The translations under genes were made by a program, and so were the position numbers. A stretch of DNA of 64,000 bases. It comes from Candidatus Pantoea carbekii (GTDB lineage Bacteria; Pseudomonadota; Gammaproteobacteria; Enterobacterales; Enterobacteriaceae). Positions 56,230 through 64,000 of this stretch are shown here, one piece after another; position 1 is the stretch's first letter; each line of letters opens with the position of its first letter. The notes beneath the pieces were generated by a model. The model worked only from the letters and a program-made list of their open reading frames with translations. It did not search any database and was not told the DNA's origin. The stretch lies in NCBI RefSeq assembly GCF_000971765.1, contig NZ_CP010907.1, positions 186,001 to 250,000 on the forward strand, in the 5' to 3' direction.

Positions 56230-56338
56230 AAAAGTAAAATTTAGAATACATGGATCGCAATGTCACTTAGTTTGAAAGGACAGCGTATTTAACGCTTGTC
56301 ATATAATATGAGATAAGCTTGATGGAAATATGTTTAAT

Positions 56339-59065
56339 ATGGCTACAATCTACATAGACGGTAAAGAATATGATGTAAATGGCAAGGATAACCTTTTACA
56401 AGCATGTTTATCTCTTGGTTTGGATATTCCTTATTTTTGTTGGCATCCTGCTTTAGGAAGTGTAGGTGCTTGTAGACAGTGTGCGGTAAAAAAATTTAAA
56501 AATATTGAAGATACCAATGGTTATCTTGTTATGTCTTGTATGACACCAGTATCAGATCATACTGTAATTTCTATTAACGATAGTGAAGCAAAAGAGTTTC
56601 GTAAAAATGTAATAGAATTGTTAATGATCAATCATCCTCATGACTGTCCTGTATGTGAAGAAGGAGGTAGCTGTCATTTACAAGACATGACTATAATGGC
56701 AGGTCACAGATCACGCCGCTATCGTTTTACAAAACGTACTCATTATAATCAAAATATTGGTCCGTTTATTTCTCATGAAATGAATCGTTGTATTACCTGT
56801 TACCGTTGTATACGATACTATCAGGATTATGCAGATGGCAAAGACTTTGGGGTTTACGGTGCAAATAATAATATCTATTTTGGTCGAGTTGTAGAAGGTA
56901 CGTTGGAAAACGAATTTTCTGGTAACTTAGTTGAAGTATGTCCAACTGGTGTGTTTACTGATAAAACACATTCTCTGCGTTATAATCGAAAATGGGATAT
57001 GCAGTTTGCACCAAGTATTTGCCAACAGTGCAGTGTAGGTTGTAACACTAGTCCTGGTGAACGCTATGGTGAAATTCACCGTATTGAGAATCGTTATAAC
57101 GGTAGTGTCAACCATTATTTTCTTTGTGATCGTGGTCGATTCGGTTACGGATACGTTAACCGAAGAGATCGGCCACGTTATCCTGAACAATTACGCGGTA
57201 GAGACCGTATTATTTTGAATGCAGAACAAGCAATTAATGCTGCAGCAGATATTTGTAGACATGCTAAAAGAGTAATTGGTATTGGTTCTGCCCGCGCTAG
57301 TATTGAGAGTAATTTCGCGTTGCGCACTTTAGTAGGTGCAGAAAACTTTTCAACTGGTATTGCAACCAATGAACAATTATGCCTTGAATTAATGATAAAA
57401 ATTCTGCGGGAAAGTGGTATTTATACACCCTCATTAAGAGAAATGGAAAATTATGATACAGTGTTAGTATTGGGAGAAGATCTTACTCAAGTTGCTGCAC
57501 GTGTAGCACTTTCTATACGTCAAGCAGTAAAAGGTAAAGCTCGCGCGATGGCATATGAACAAGAAATCGCTCACTGGCAGGCTGCAGCAGTGCTTAATAT
57601 TGGTCAAAAGGCTAAATATCCATTATTTACTACTAATGTGGATAAAACTTGCTTAGACGATATAGCAACATGGAGTTACTATGCATCCGTTGAAGATCAA
57701 GCACGTTTTGGTTTTGCTATTGCTCATGCTCTAGATAAAACTGCACCAGCAGTAACTAACTTTGATAATAATTTGTATAAACCATTAAAGATTATTGTAG
57801 AAGCATTAATTAATTCAAAAAAACCCTTAATTATTTCTGGTACACATTCGGGTAGTTGCGCGATAATCGAAGCATCAGCCAACATAGCTAAAGCACTTAA
57901 AGCACGTGATTCAAATGTAGGTATTACACTATTAGCATCAGATGCTAATAGTGTTGGTTTAGGTATGATGGGCGGTTTATCTTTAGAGATTGCATTAGAA
58001 CAAGTTATTACACAAAAAGATAATGCTCTTATTATCTTAGAGAATGATCTTTATCGTTGTATACCTAAAATTACTGTAAATGCTGCTCTACAAAATACAA
58101 CAAACATAATAGTACTTGATCATCAACGTACCAGTACTTTAGAAAAGGCAGGTCTAGTATTTTCTGCAGCTAGTTTTGCCGAAAGTGACGGTACTATAAT
58201 CAGTCATGAAGGCCGTGCTCAACGATTTTTCCAAGTTTACGATCCAATGTATTACGATAATAGTGTTGTAATGTTAGAAAGCTGGCGATGGTTACATTCT
58301 CTACACAGCATGTTAGAAAATCGTCAGATTGATTGGACATCACTTGATTATGTGATTGATGATGTAATTCTTTCTTTACCACAATTTAAAGGTATTAAGG
58401 ACGCTGCTCCAAACGCTAGCTTTCGCATCTCTGGTCAAAAATTAGCACGTTTACCTCATCGCGCAAGTGGTCGTACTTCTATGCGATCTAGCATCAATGT
58501 GCATGAACCACGTCAGCCAGAAGATAAAGATACTATGTTTGCTTTTTCTATGGAAGGCAATAACCAGCCCAGTGCAATGTGTTCTCACATTCCTTTTGCT
58601 TGGGCACCAGGTTGGAATTCCGTGCAGTCATGGAATAAATGCCAAGCTGAAGTAGGTGGAAAGTTACGTCATGGCGATCCAGGAGTACGTCTATTTAATG
58701 CAGTTAAGGCTTCATTACCTTGGTTTACAACTATTCCAGACAGTTTTTGTCAGTCAAAAAATATATGGCGTGTGGTACCTTATTATCAGTTATTTGGAAG
58801 TGAAGAAATGAGTCAACGTTCTCTAATATTTCAACAGCGCATATCACCTGCAATGTTAGTAATTAATCCAATAGATGCAAAGAAATGGAATCTACAGAAT
58901 GGCTCAAGAGCTGAATTAGTGTGTGCTGGTGAAACGTTGAACATAACAGTGCGTTTTTCTACATTTTTGCAAAATGGTTTGATAGGTTTACCGCTTGGTA
59001 TACCCGGCGTACCTCTTTTTCTCTTAGGTGCTCAAATCAATAAACTGCAGGAGTTAAAAAAATGA
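56339..59065 (+). CDS. nuoG: NADH-quinone oxidoreductase subunit G
   Basis: A 908-residue subunit (E. coli 908 aa). I start it at [13 protein letters not shown], as in E. coli; an ATG three codons upstream (56330) lies too close to the GGA ribosome binding site to be preferred, but cannot be excluded. The binuclear cluster site is [36 protein letters not shown] and [16 protein letters not shown] hold N4/N5-type ligands. The extra N7 site is also intact: [10 protein letters not shown] with [12 protein letters not shown]. The long molybdopterin-oxidoreductase-like C-terminal half is complete. Its stop overlaps the nuoH start (ATGA). Confidence 0.97.
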   Translation: MATIYIDGKEYDVNGKDNLLQACLSLGLDIPYFCWHPALGSVGACRQCAVKKFKNIEDTNGYLVMSCMTPVSDHTVISINDSEAKEFRKNVIELLMINHPHDCPVCEEGGSCHLQDMTIMAGHRSRRYRFTKRTHYNQNIGPFISHEMNRCITCYRCIRYYQDYADGKDFGVYGANNNIYFGRVVEGTLENEFSGNLVEVCPTGVFTDKTHSLRYNRKWDMQFAPSICQQCSVGCNTSPGERYGEIHRIENRYNGSVNHYFLCDRGRFGYGYVNRRDRPRYPEQLRGRDRIILNAEQAINAAADICRHAKRVIGIGSARASIESNFALRTLVGAENFSTGIATNEQLCLELMIKILRESGIYTPSLREMENYDTVLVLGEDLTQVAARVALSIRQAVKGKARAMAYEQEIAHWQAAAVLNIGQKAKYPLFTTNVDKTCLDDIATWSYYASVEDQARFGFAIAHALDKTAPAVTNFDNNLYKPLKIIVEALINSKKPLIISGTHSGSCAIIEASANIAKALKARDSNVGITLLASDANSVGLGMMGGLSLEIALEQVITQKDNALIILENDLYRCIPKITVNAALQNTTNIIVLDHQRTSTLEKAGLVFSAASFAESDGTIISHEGRAQRFFQVYDPMYYDNSVVMLESWRWLHSLHSMLENRQIDWTSLDYVIDDVILSLPQFKGIKDAAPNASFRISGQKLARLPHRASGRTSMRSSINVHEPRQPEDKDTMFAFSMEGNNQPSAMCSHIPFAWAPGWNSVQSWNKCQAEVGGKLRHGDPGVRLFNAVKASLPWFTTIPDSFCQSKNIWRVVPYYQLFGSEEMSQRSLIFQQRISPAMLVINPIDAKKWNLQNGSRAELVCAGETLNITVRFSTFLQNGLIGLPLGIPGVPLFLLGAQINKLQELKK

Positions 59066-60030
59066 GATGGATTGCGACAGATATCAACAATTTATTGATT
59101 CATACATCTAAAGCAATGTTCATCTTAATAATGATTATAGCTTGTGGCGCTTTTATGAGTTTTGCTGAACGTCGTCTACTTGCTTTATGGCAAAATCGCT
59201 ATGGACCCAATCGTGTAGGTTGGTGTGGTTCATTGCAATTACTAGCTGATATGATAAAAATTTTATTTAAAGAAGATTGGATTCCACCGTTTTCTGACCG
59301 TTTTATTTTTACTTTAGCACCTGTAATTGCCTTCGTATGTTTACTGCTGGTTTTTGCTATCATTCCTATTTCCCCTACGTGGATAGTAATAAATTTAAAT
59401 ATTGGTATACTATTTTTTTTAATGATGACTAGTCTTGCAGTATATGCAATTTTATTAGCTGGTTGGGCAAGCAATAATAAATATTCTTTATTAGGTGCAA
59501 TGAGAGCTTCAGTACAAACGTTAAGTTATGAACTTTTCATTGGTTTATCATTGATGGGTGTAGTCGCTCAAGCTGGTTCATTTAATTTAAATTTAATCAT
59601 TGAAAGTCAAACACATATATGGAATGTTGTTCCTCAATTTTTCGGGTTTTTAGCTTTTTGTATTGCAGGTGTTGCAGTATGTCATCGCCATCCATTTGAT
59701 CAACCCGAAGCTGAACAAGAACTAGCTGATGGTTATCATATTGAATACGCGGGTATGAAATTTGGTTTGTTCTTTATAGGTGAATATATATCAATTATTA
59801 GTGTATCAGCCATGATCGTAACATTGTTTTTTGGTGGTTGGAAAGGTCCATTACTTCCTCCATTTCTCTGGTTCATGATAAAAACGATTTTTTTTATCCT
59901 TATATTTATCTTGGTTCGCGCTTCGCTTCCGCGGCCACGTTATGATCAGGTGCTGTCGTTTGGGTGGAAAGTTTGTTTCCCTTTAACGCTATTAAATCTT
60001 ATAATAACTGCGCTAGTAATTCTTATATAA
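59062..60030 (+). CDS. nuoH: NADH-quinone oxidoreductase subunit H
   Basis: A 322-residue membrane subunit (E. coli 325 aa) at the junction of the two arms, lining the quinone entry. [52 protein letters not shown]-type [40 protein letters not shown] and [12 protein letters not shown] are all conserved. About eight spans can be drawn. Confidence 0.98.
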   Translation: MRWIATDINNLLIHTSKAMFILIMIIACGAFMSFAERRLLALWQNRYGPNRVGWCGSLQLLADMIKILFKEDWIPPFSDRFIFTLAPVIAFVCLLLVFAIIPISPTWIVINLNIGILFFLMMTSLAVYAILLAGWASNNKYSLLGAMRASVQTLSYELFIGLSLMGVVAQAGSFNLNLIIESQTHIWNVVPQFFGFLAFCIAGVAVCHRHPFDQPEAEQELADGYHIEYAGMKFGLFFIGEYISIISVSAMIVTLFFGGWKGPLLPPFLWFMIKTIFFILIFILVRASLPRPRYDQVLSFGWKVCFPLTLLNLIITALVILI

Positions 60031-60051
60031 CTGGTATTAAGGCATTTTTAA

Positions 60052-60594
60052 ATGAATTTAAAAGATATTTTACTGGGTTTTTATACAACTTTGCGTAGTA
60101 TTTGGATGGTAGGTATGCATGCTTTTTCTAAACGTGAAACACAAATGTATCCAGAAGAGCCAGTTTATTTACCACCGCGTTATCGAGGTCGTGTCGTATT
60201 AACTCGTGACATAGAAGGTAAAGAACGCTGCGTAGCTTGTAATCTTTGTGCAGTTGCATGTCCGGTAAGTTGTATTTCATTGCAAAAAGCCGAAACGCAA
60301 GACGGACGTTGGTATCCGGAATTTTTTCGTATCAATTTTTCACGTTGTATCTTCTGCGGTATGTGCGAAGAAGCCTGTCCAACTACCGCAATTCAACTAA
60401 TTCCAGATTTTGAATTAGGTGAATTTAAACGTCAAAATTTGGTATACGAAAAAGAAGATTTACTAATTCAAGGACAAGGTAAATATCCGAAGTATGATTT
60501 TTATCATATAACAGGCCTGGCAATTGACGGAAAGGAGAAAGGTGCAGCAAAAAATGAGGATAAACCACTTAACGTAAAGAACTTATTACCTTAG
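60052..60594 (+). CDS. nuoI: NADH-quinone oxidoreductase subunit I
   Basis: A 180-residue subunit (E. coli 180 aa) with two 4Fe-4S clusters (N6a and N6b). The eight ligands are in [15 protein letters not shown] and [17 protein letters not shown]. The N-terminal amphipathic helix and [20 protein letters not shown] match E. coli. It relays electrons from NuoG to NuoB. Confidence 0.98.
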   Translation: MNLKDILLGFYTTLRSIWMVGMHAFSKRETQMYPEEPVYLPPRYRGRVVLTRDIEGKERCVACNLCAVACPVSCISLQKAETQDGRWYPEFFRINFSRCIFCGMCEEACPTTAIQLIPDFELGEFKRQNLVYEKEDLLIQGQGKYPKYDFYHITGLAIDGKEKGAAKNEDKPLNVKNLLP

Positions 60595-60604
60595 GAAACG
60601 AAGC

Positions 60605-61153
60605 ATGGAATTTGCATTTTATTTTTGCGGACTAATGTCAATATTAACAACATTTCGCTTTATTACGCATACTAATCCTGTGCATGCATTGATGTATTTA
60701 ATTGCTTCATTATTATCAATTGCTGGTGTATTTTTTTCTATAGGTGCATATTTTGTCGGTGCACTAGAAATTATCATTTATGCTGGTGCTATTATGGTGC
60801 TTTTTGTTTTTGTAGTAATGATGCTCAATTTAGGCAATACGCAAGAACAAGAACGAGAATGGTTGAAAACTTCATTATGGTTAGCTCCGGCTATTATTTC
60901 TTTAATTCTCTTAGTGTTGATCATTTACGCTATTATTACACTACACCAACAAAGTATTAATGGTACTGTTATTGATGCAAAAACAGTAGGTATTAATCTC
61001 TTTGGTTCGTATGCATTTATTGTAGAACTAACATCTATGTTACTGTTAGCGGGTTTAATTATAGCTTTTCACATTGGGCGTGAAGATCGTCAAAGCGAAG
61101 TTTTAAATAACCGTTCGTTTGAAAAAATTAACAGTAATGAGGAAAATGCATGA
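60605..61153 (+). CDS. nuoJ: NADH-quinone oxidoreductase subunit J
   Basis: A 182-residue membrane subunit (E. coli 184 aa) with five spans. [40 protein letters not shown] (with the pi-bulge helix of TM3) and MMLNLG are conserved. AGGAAACG before the ATG supplies the ribosome binding site. The stop overlaps the nuoK start by 4 bases. Confidence 0.97.
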   Translation: MEFAFYFCGLMSILTTFRFITHTNPVHALMYLIASLLSIAGVFFSIGAYFVGALEIIIYAGAIMVLFVFVVMMLNLGNTQEQEREWLKTSLWLAPAIISLILLVLIIYAIITLHQQSINGTVIDAKTVGINLFGSYAFIVELTSMLLLAGLIIAFHIGREDRQSEVLNNRSFEKINSNEENA

Positions 61154-61452
61154 TTCCTTTAAAACATGGACTAATTCTTGCTGCTGTATTATTTTGTCTG
61201 GGATTAACTTCCATAATCGTACGTCGTAATTTACTCTTTATGCTGATTGGTGTAGAAATCATGATTAATTCTAGTGCATTAATACAAGTGCTGGCAGGAA
61301 GTTATTGGCGCTCAGCTGACGGCCAAGTAATGTACATTCTTACGCTCAGCGCAGCAGCAGTAGAAGCAATCATTGGTTTAGCCTTATTAATTCAACTTTA
61401 TCGTTGTCGTCAAACTGTAAATGTTGATACAGTAAGTGAGATGCGCGGATGA
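61150..61452 (+). CDS. nuoK: NADH-quinone oxidoreductase subunit K
   Basis: A 100-residue MrpC-like antiporter subunit (E. coli 100 aa) with three spans. The two membrane glutamates of the proton path are in [14 protein letters not shown] and [14 protein letters not shown]. It overlaps nuoJ and nuoL by 4 bases each (ATGA), showing a tightly coupled operon. Confidence 0.98.
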   Translation: MIPLKHGLILAAVLFCLGLTSIIVRRNLLFMLIGVEIMINSSALIQVLAGSYWRSADGQVMYILTLSAAAVEAIIGLALLIQLYRCRQTVNVDTVSEMRG

Positions 61453-63293
61453 ATCTTCTTTATTTAATTGTATTATTTCCATTAATTGGCTATCTACTAT
61501 TAGTATTCTTTCATAATTTTTGGTCACAGAAGCTTGTAAATTTTATTGGAATAGGATCAATTGGTTTATCAGCATTAAGTACAATTTTTGTAGCAGTAGA
61601 ATTTTTTACAACAGAACAGCAGCATTTTTATCAAGAATTATGGTCGTGGATATATGTAGAAAATTTTAATATAAAAATAAATTTTTTTCTAGATGGATTG
61701 TCATTAACAATGATATCAGTAATTACTGGTATTGGTTTATTAATTCATATATTTTCTTCTTGGTATATGTTTGATCAAGAAGGTTATTCGCGTTATTTTG
61801 CATATACGAATCTTTTTATTGCTAGCATGCTTATACTAGTCTTAGCAGATAACTTTATGTTGATGTATCTTGGTTGGGAAGGTGTTGGACTGTGTTCTTA
61901 TTTATTGATTGGATTTTATTACAACAATGTAAAAAACGGAAAAGCAGCGTTAAAAGCTTTCATCGTAACTCGTATAGGTGATGTGTTCCTTGCATTTGCT
62001 TTATTCATTATTTACAATGAATTCAATACACTAAATATATCTGAATTAATAAAATTTAGTCTATTAGATTGTGCTAAATTTCATCATTCCATATTAGAAT
62101 TGGCAGTTCTGATGTTATTAGCAGGTGCAATAGGTAAGTCTGCACAATTTCCATTACAAGTCTGGCTACCGGATGCAATGGCTGGTCCAACTCCGGTTTC
62201 GGCATTGATTCATGCAGCGACTATGGTCACTGCAGGCGTTTATTTAATTGCACGTACTCACAATCTTTTTTTACTCGCACCGCAAATACTGAATTTAGTT
62301 GCTATTATTGGTGCAATAACTTTAATAATTTCAAGTTGTTCTGCATTAGTACAAACAGATATAAAACGTATTCTTGCTTATTCAACTATGAGTCAAATTG
62401 GTTATATGTTTCTTGCATTGGGCGTACAAGCATGGCATGCTGCGATTTTCCATTTAATGATACATGCTTTTTTTAAAGCGTTATTATTTCTTGCTGCAGG
62501 CTCGCTAATTTTGTCATGTCATCACGAGCAGAATATTTTCAAAATGGGTGGTTTACGTAAAAAAATTCCGTTTATATATTTTTGTTTTTTAGTAGGAGGC
62601 AGCTCATTAACAGCTTTGCCTGTATTGACTGCTGGCTTCTATAGCAAAGAACAAATTCTGGTTGCTACACTCGTAGATGGCCATATCTGTCTAACGATTA
62701 CTGGATTGATAGGTGCGTTGCTTACATCTCTTTATACTTTTCGTTTAATATTTATAGTTTTTCATGGCGAACAAAAAATTAATGCAGATGCCATTAAAAG
62801 TTTTACTCACCATTTTCCCCTGATTGTATTGTTGGTACTTTCAACCTTTTTAGGAATATTCATCATACAACCTTTGATTAAAGTGTTACCTCAAAATAAT
62901 TTTAGTGATGCTGGTGGAATGATCTTAGCAACTATTTCGAGTTTAATAACAATCTTTGGTGTACTGCTCTCTAAATGGTTATGGTTAGATAAGCATAAAT
63001 CATTTATTTATATTTCTAATAGCATATTAGGTCGTTTTTTCAGCTCTTTCTGGTTTGTAGGCTTTGGTTTTGACTGGTTATATGACAAGATTTTTGTAAA
63101 AACTTACATGAGAATTACTTGCTTGCTACAACATGATCCACTTAATTCACTAATGAATTTACCAGTATTGATTTCAAAAATTAGCAATAGAGGTTTACTA
63201 ATAAGTCAAAATGGTTATTTACGATGGTATATAGCTTCAATGAGTATAGGTGCTATATTAATATTAGCATTGATGCTGTTATATAACAATTAA
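61449..63293 (+). CDS. nuoL: NADH-quinone oxidoreductase subunit L
   Basis: A 614-residue antiporter-like subunit (E. coli 613 aa) at the distal end of the membrane arm, with the long lateral helix at its C-terminus. [40 protein letters not shown] (with the TM5 glutamate), [20 protein letters not shown] and [18 protein letters not shown] are intact. The frame is uninterrupted. A 185-base gap separates it from nuoM, much more than elsewhere in the operon. Confidence 0.98.
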   Translation: MNLLYLIVLFPLIGYLLLVFFHNFWSQKLVNFIGIGSIGLSALSTIFVAVEFFTTEQQHFYQELWSWIYVENFNIKINFFLDGLSLTMISVITGIGLLIHIFSSWYMFDQEGYSRYFAYTNLFIASMLILVLADNFMLMYLGWEGVGLCSYLLIGFYYNNVKNGKAALKAFIVTRIGDVFLAFALFIIYNEFNTLNISELIKFSLLDCAKFHHSILELAVLMLLAGAIGKSAQFPLQVWLPDAMAGPTPVSALIHAATMVTAGVYLIARTHNLFLLAPQILNLVAIIGAITLIISSCSALVQTDIKRILAYSTMSQIGYMFLALGVQAWHAAIFHLMIHAFFKALLFLAAGSLILSCHHEQNIFKMGGLRKKIPFIYFCFLVGGSSLTALPVLTAGFYSKEQILVATLVDGHICLTITGLIGALLTSLYTFRLIFIVFHGEQKINADAIKSFTHHFPLIVLLVLSTFLGIFIIQPLIKVLPQNNFSDAGGMILATISSLITIFGVLLSKWLWLDKHKSFIYISNSILGRFFSSFWFVGFGFDWLYDKIFVKTYMRITCLLQHDPLNSLMNLPVLISKISNRGLLISQNGYLRWYIASMSIGAILILALMLLYNN

Positions 63294-63478
63294 TGAAATT
63301 TGTATAAATTATTCTAATAATGTAATATTTAAAAAACAGAATAGGTAGAGTAAAGTTCTTAAAAATTTTAGTTATTTAAAATCAAAATCAATATATCAAA
63401 TTATTGAATCAGAATACTTCTAAAACTAAATAAAAAATCTAAATAGATCAATTTCATTATATAAGGAATAATAAGATC

Positions 63479-64000
63479 GTGTTACTGCCCTGGTTAATTA
63501 TCGTGCTATTTGTCGGTGGATTACTCTGCTGGCCAGCAGAGCAATTTGGTACAAAAGTGCCACGTTGGATAGCATTAATAACAACAGTATACACATTAGT
63601 ACTTTCAGTCTACTTATGGGTTCAAGGAGATTATTCATTATTACAGTTAAGTGATATTCCTCAATGGCAATCTATCTTCTTTAAATCGTGGATTCCACGC
63701 TTTGGCATTAATGTCTATTTAGCAATTGATGGATTTTCATTACTTATGGTATTACTAACCTGTTTGCTCGGTGTAATGGCAGTCTTATGTTCTTGGAATG
63801 AAATTGAAAAATATCAAGGATTTTTTCATCTTAATCTAATGTGGATTCTTGGTGGTGTAATTGGTGTGTTTCTAGCTATTGATATGTTTTTATTCTTTTT
63901 TTTCTGGGAAATGATGCTCGTTCCAATGTATTTCCTTATTGCGTTATGGGGACATAAAGCCTCGGATGGTAAAACACGTATTACTGCAGCAACTAAGTTC
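63479..64000 (+). CDS. nuoM: NADH-quinone oxidoreductase subunit M, 3' end outside window
   Basis: The first 174 codons of about 509. It starts with GTG at 63479, reading MLLPWLIIVLFVGG as in E. coli (MLLPWLILIPFIGG). Later blocks are DGFSLLMVLLTCLLGVMAVL, SWNEIEKYQGFFHLNLMWIL and FFFWEMMLVPMYFLIALWGH with the TM5 glutamate. AGGAA lies about 11 bases before the start. nuoN is expected beyond the right edge. Confidence 0.97.
   Translation, partial: MLLPWLIIVLFVGGLLCWPAEQFGTKVPRWIALITTVYTLVLSVYLWVQGDYSLLQLSDIPQWQSIFFKSWIPRFGINVYLAIDGFSLLMVLLTCLLGVMAVLCSWNEIEKYQGFFHLNLMWILGGVIGVFLAIDMFLFFFFWEMMLVPMYFLIALWGHKASDGKTRITAATKF

Overview
The window is a low-GC (by eye about 30%) segment of a gammaproteobacterial chromosome in advanced but unfinished reduction. 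Nearly every intact protein is closest, from memory, to its Escherichia coli orthologue and of the same length. The genes are separated by long AT-rich spacers, often 0.5-1.4 kb, that hold little recognisable sequence. There are no insertion sequences, rRNA genes, CRISPR arrays or phage genes. All four tRNA genes have lost the encoded 3' CCA that E. coli tRNA genes carry. This fits an obligate insect endosymbiont of the Enterobacterales (Sodalis-, Blochmannia- or Ishikawaella-like). The species cannot be fixed from this window.

Layout. (1) 1-14 kb follows the E. coli thr-creA-trpR-serB-holD order: thrA (3' end off the left edge), creA, trpR with a recognisable trp operator, a decayed urea amidolyase locus (allophanate hydrolase and urea carboxylase pseudogenes, about 6.15-10.7 kb), serB and holD. 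(2) 15-23 kb follows the E. coli leuX/lptFG/pepA/holC/valS neighbourhood: tRNA-Leu(CAA), lptG-lptF, pepA, holC and valS. (3) 23.8-51 kb runs along the E. coli 52-54 min region: gltX, tRNA-Val(UAC), yfeH, ligA (without its BRCT domain), tRNA-Ala(GGC), mntH, glk, tRNA-Arg(CCU), mlaA, sixA, prmB, aroC, fabB, pdxB, truA, accD, folC, a dedD relic, cvpA and ubiX. (4) 51.3-64 kb is the nuo operon, nuoA to nuoM, the last cut by the right edge.

How the genes work together. The retained functions are aerobic respiration (complex I, ubiX for ubiquinone), amino-acid precursor synthesis (thrA, serB, aroC), cofactors (pdxB, folC), fatty-acid synthesis (accD, fabB), envelope upkeep (lptFG, mlaA), translation (valS, gltX, truA, prmB, tRNAs), replication (holC, holD, ligA), glucose entry (glk) and manganese import (mntH). 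The urea amidolyase relics suggest the ancestor could split urea to ammonia and CO2 by the ATP- and biotin-dependent route and that this was lost fairly recently.

The most notable items are the urea amidolyase pseudogene pair, TrpR kept with its operator, LigA without BRCT, the loss of CCA from tRNA genes, and many long, perfect, mutually unrelated inverted repeats in the spacers, one of which can fold in two exclusive ways. I saw no convincing novel multi-gene system.
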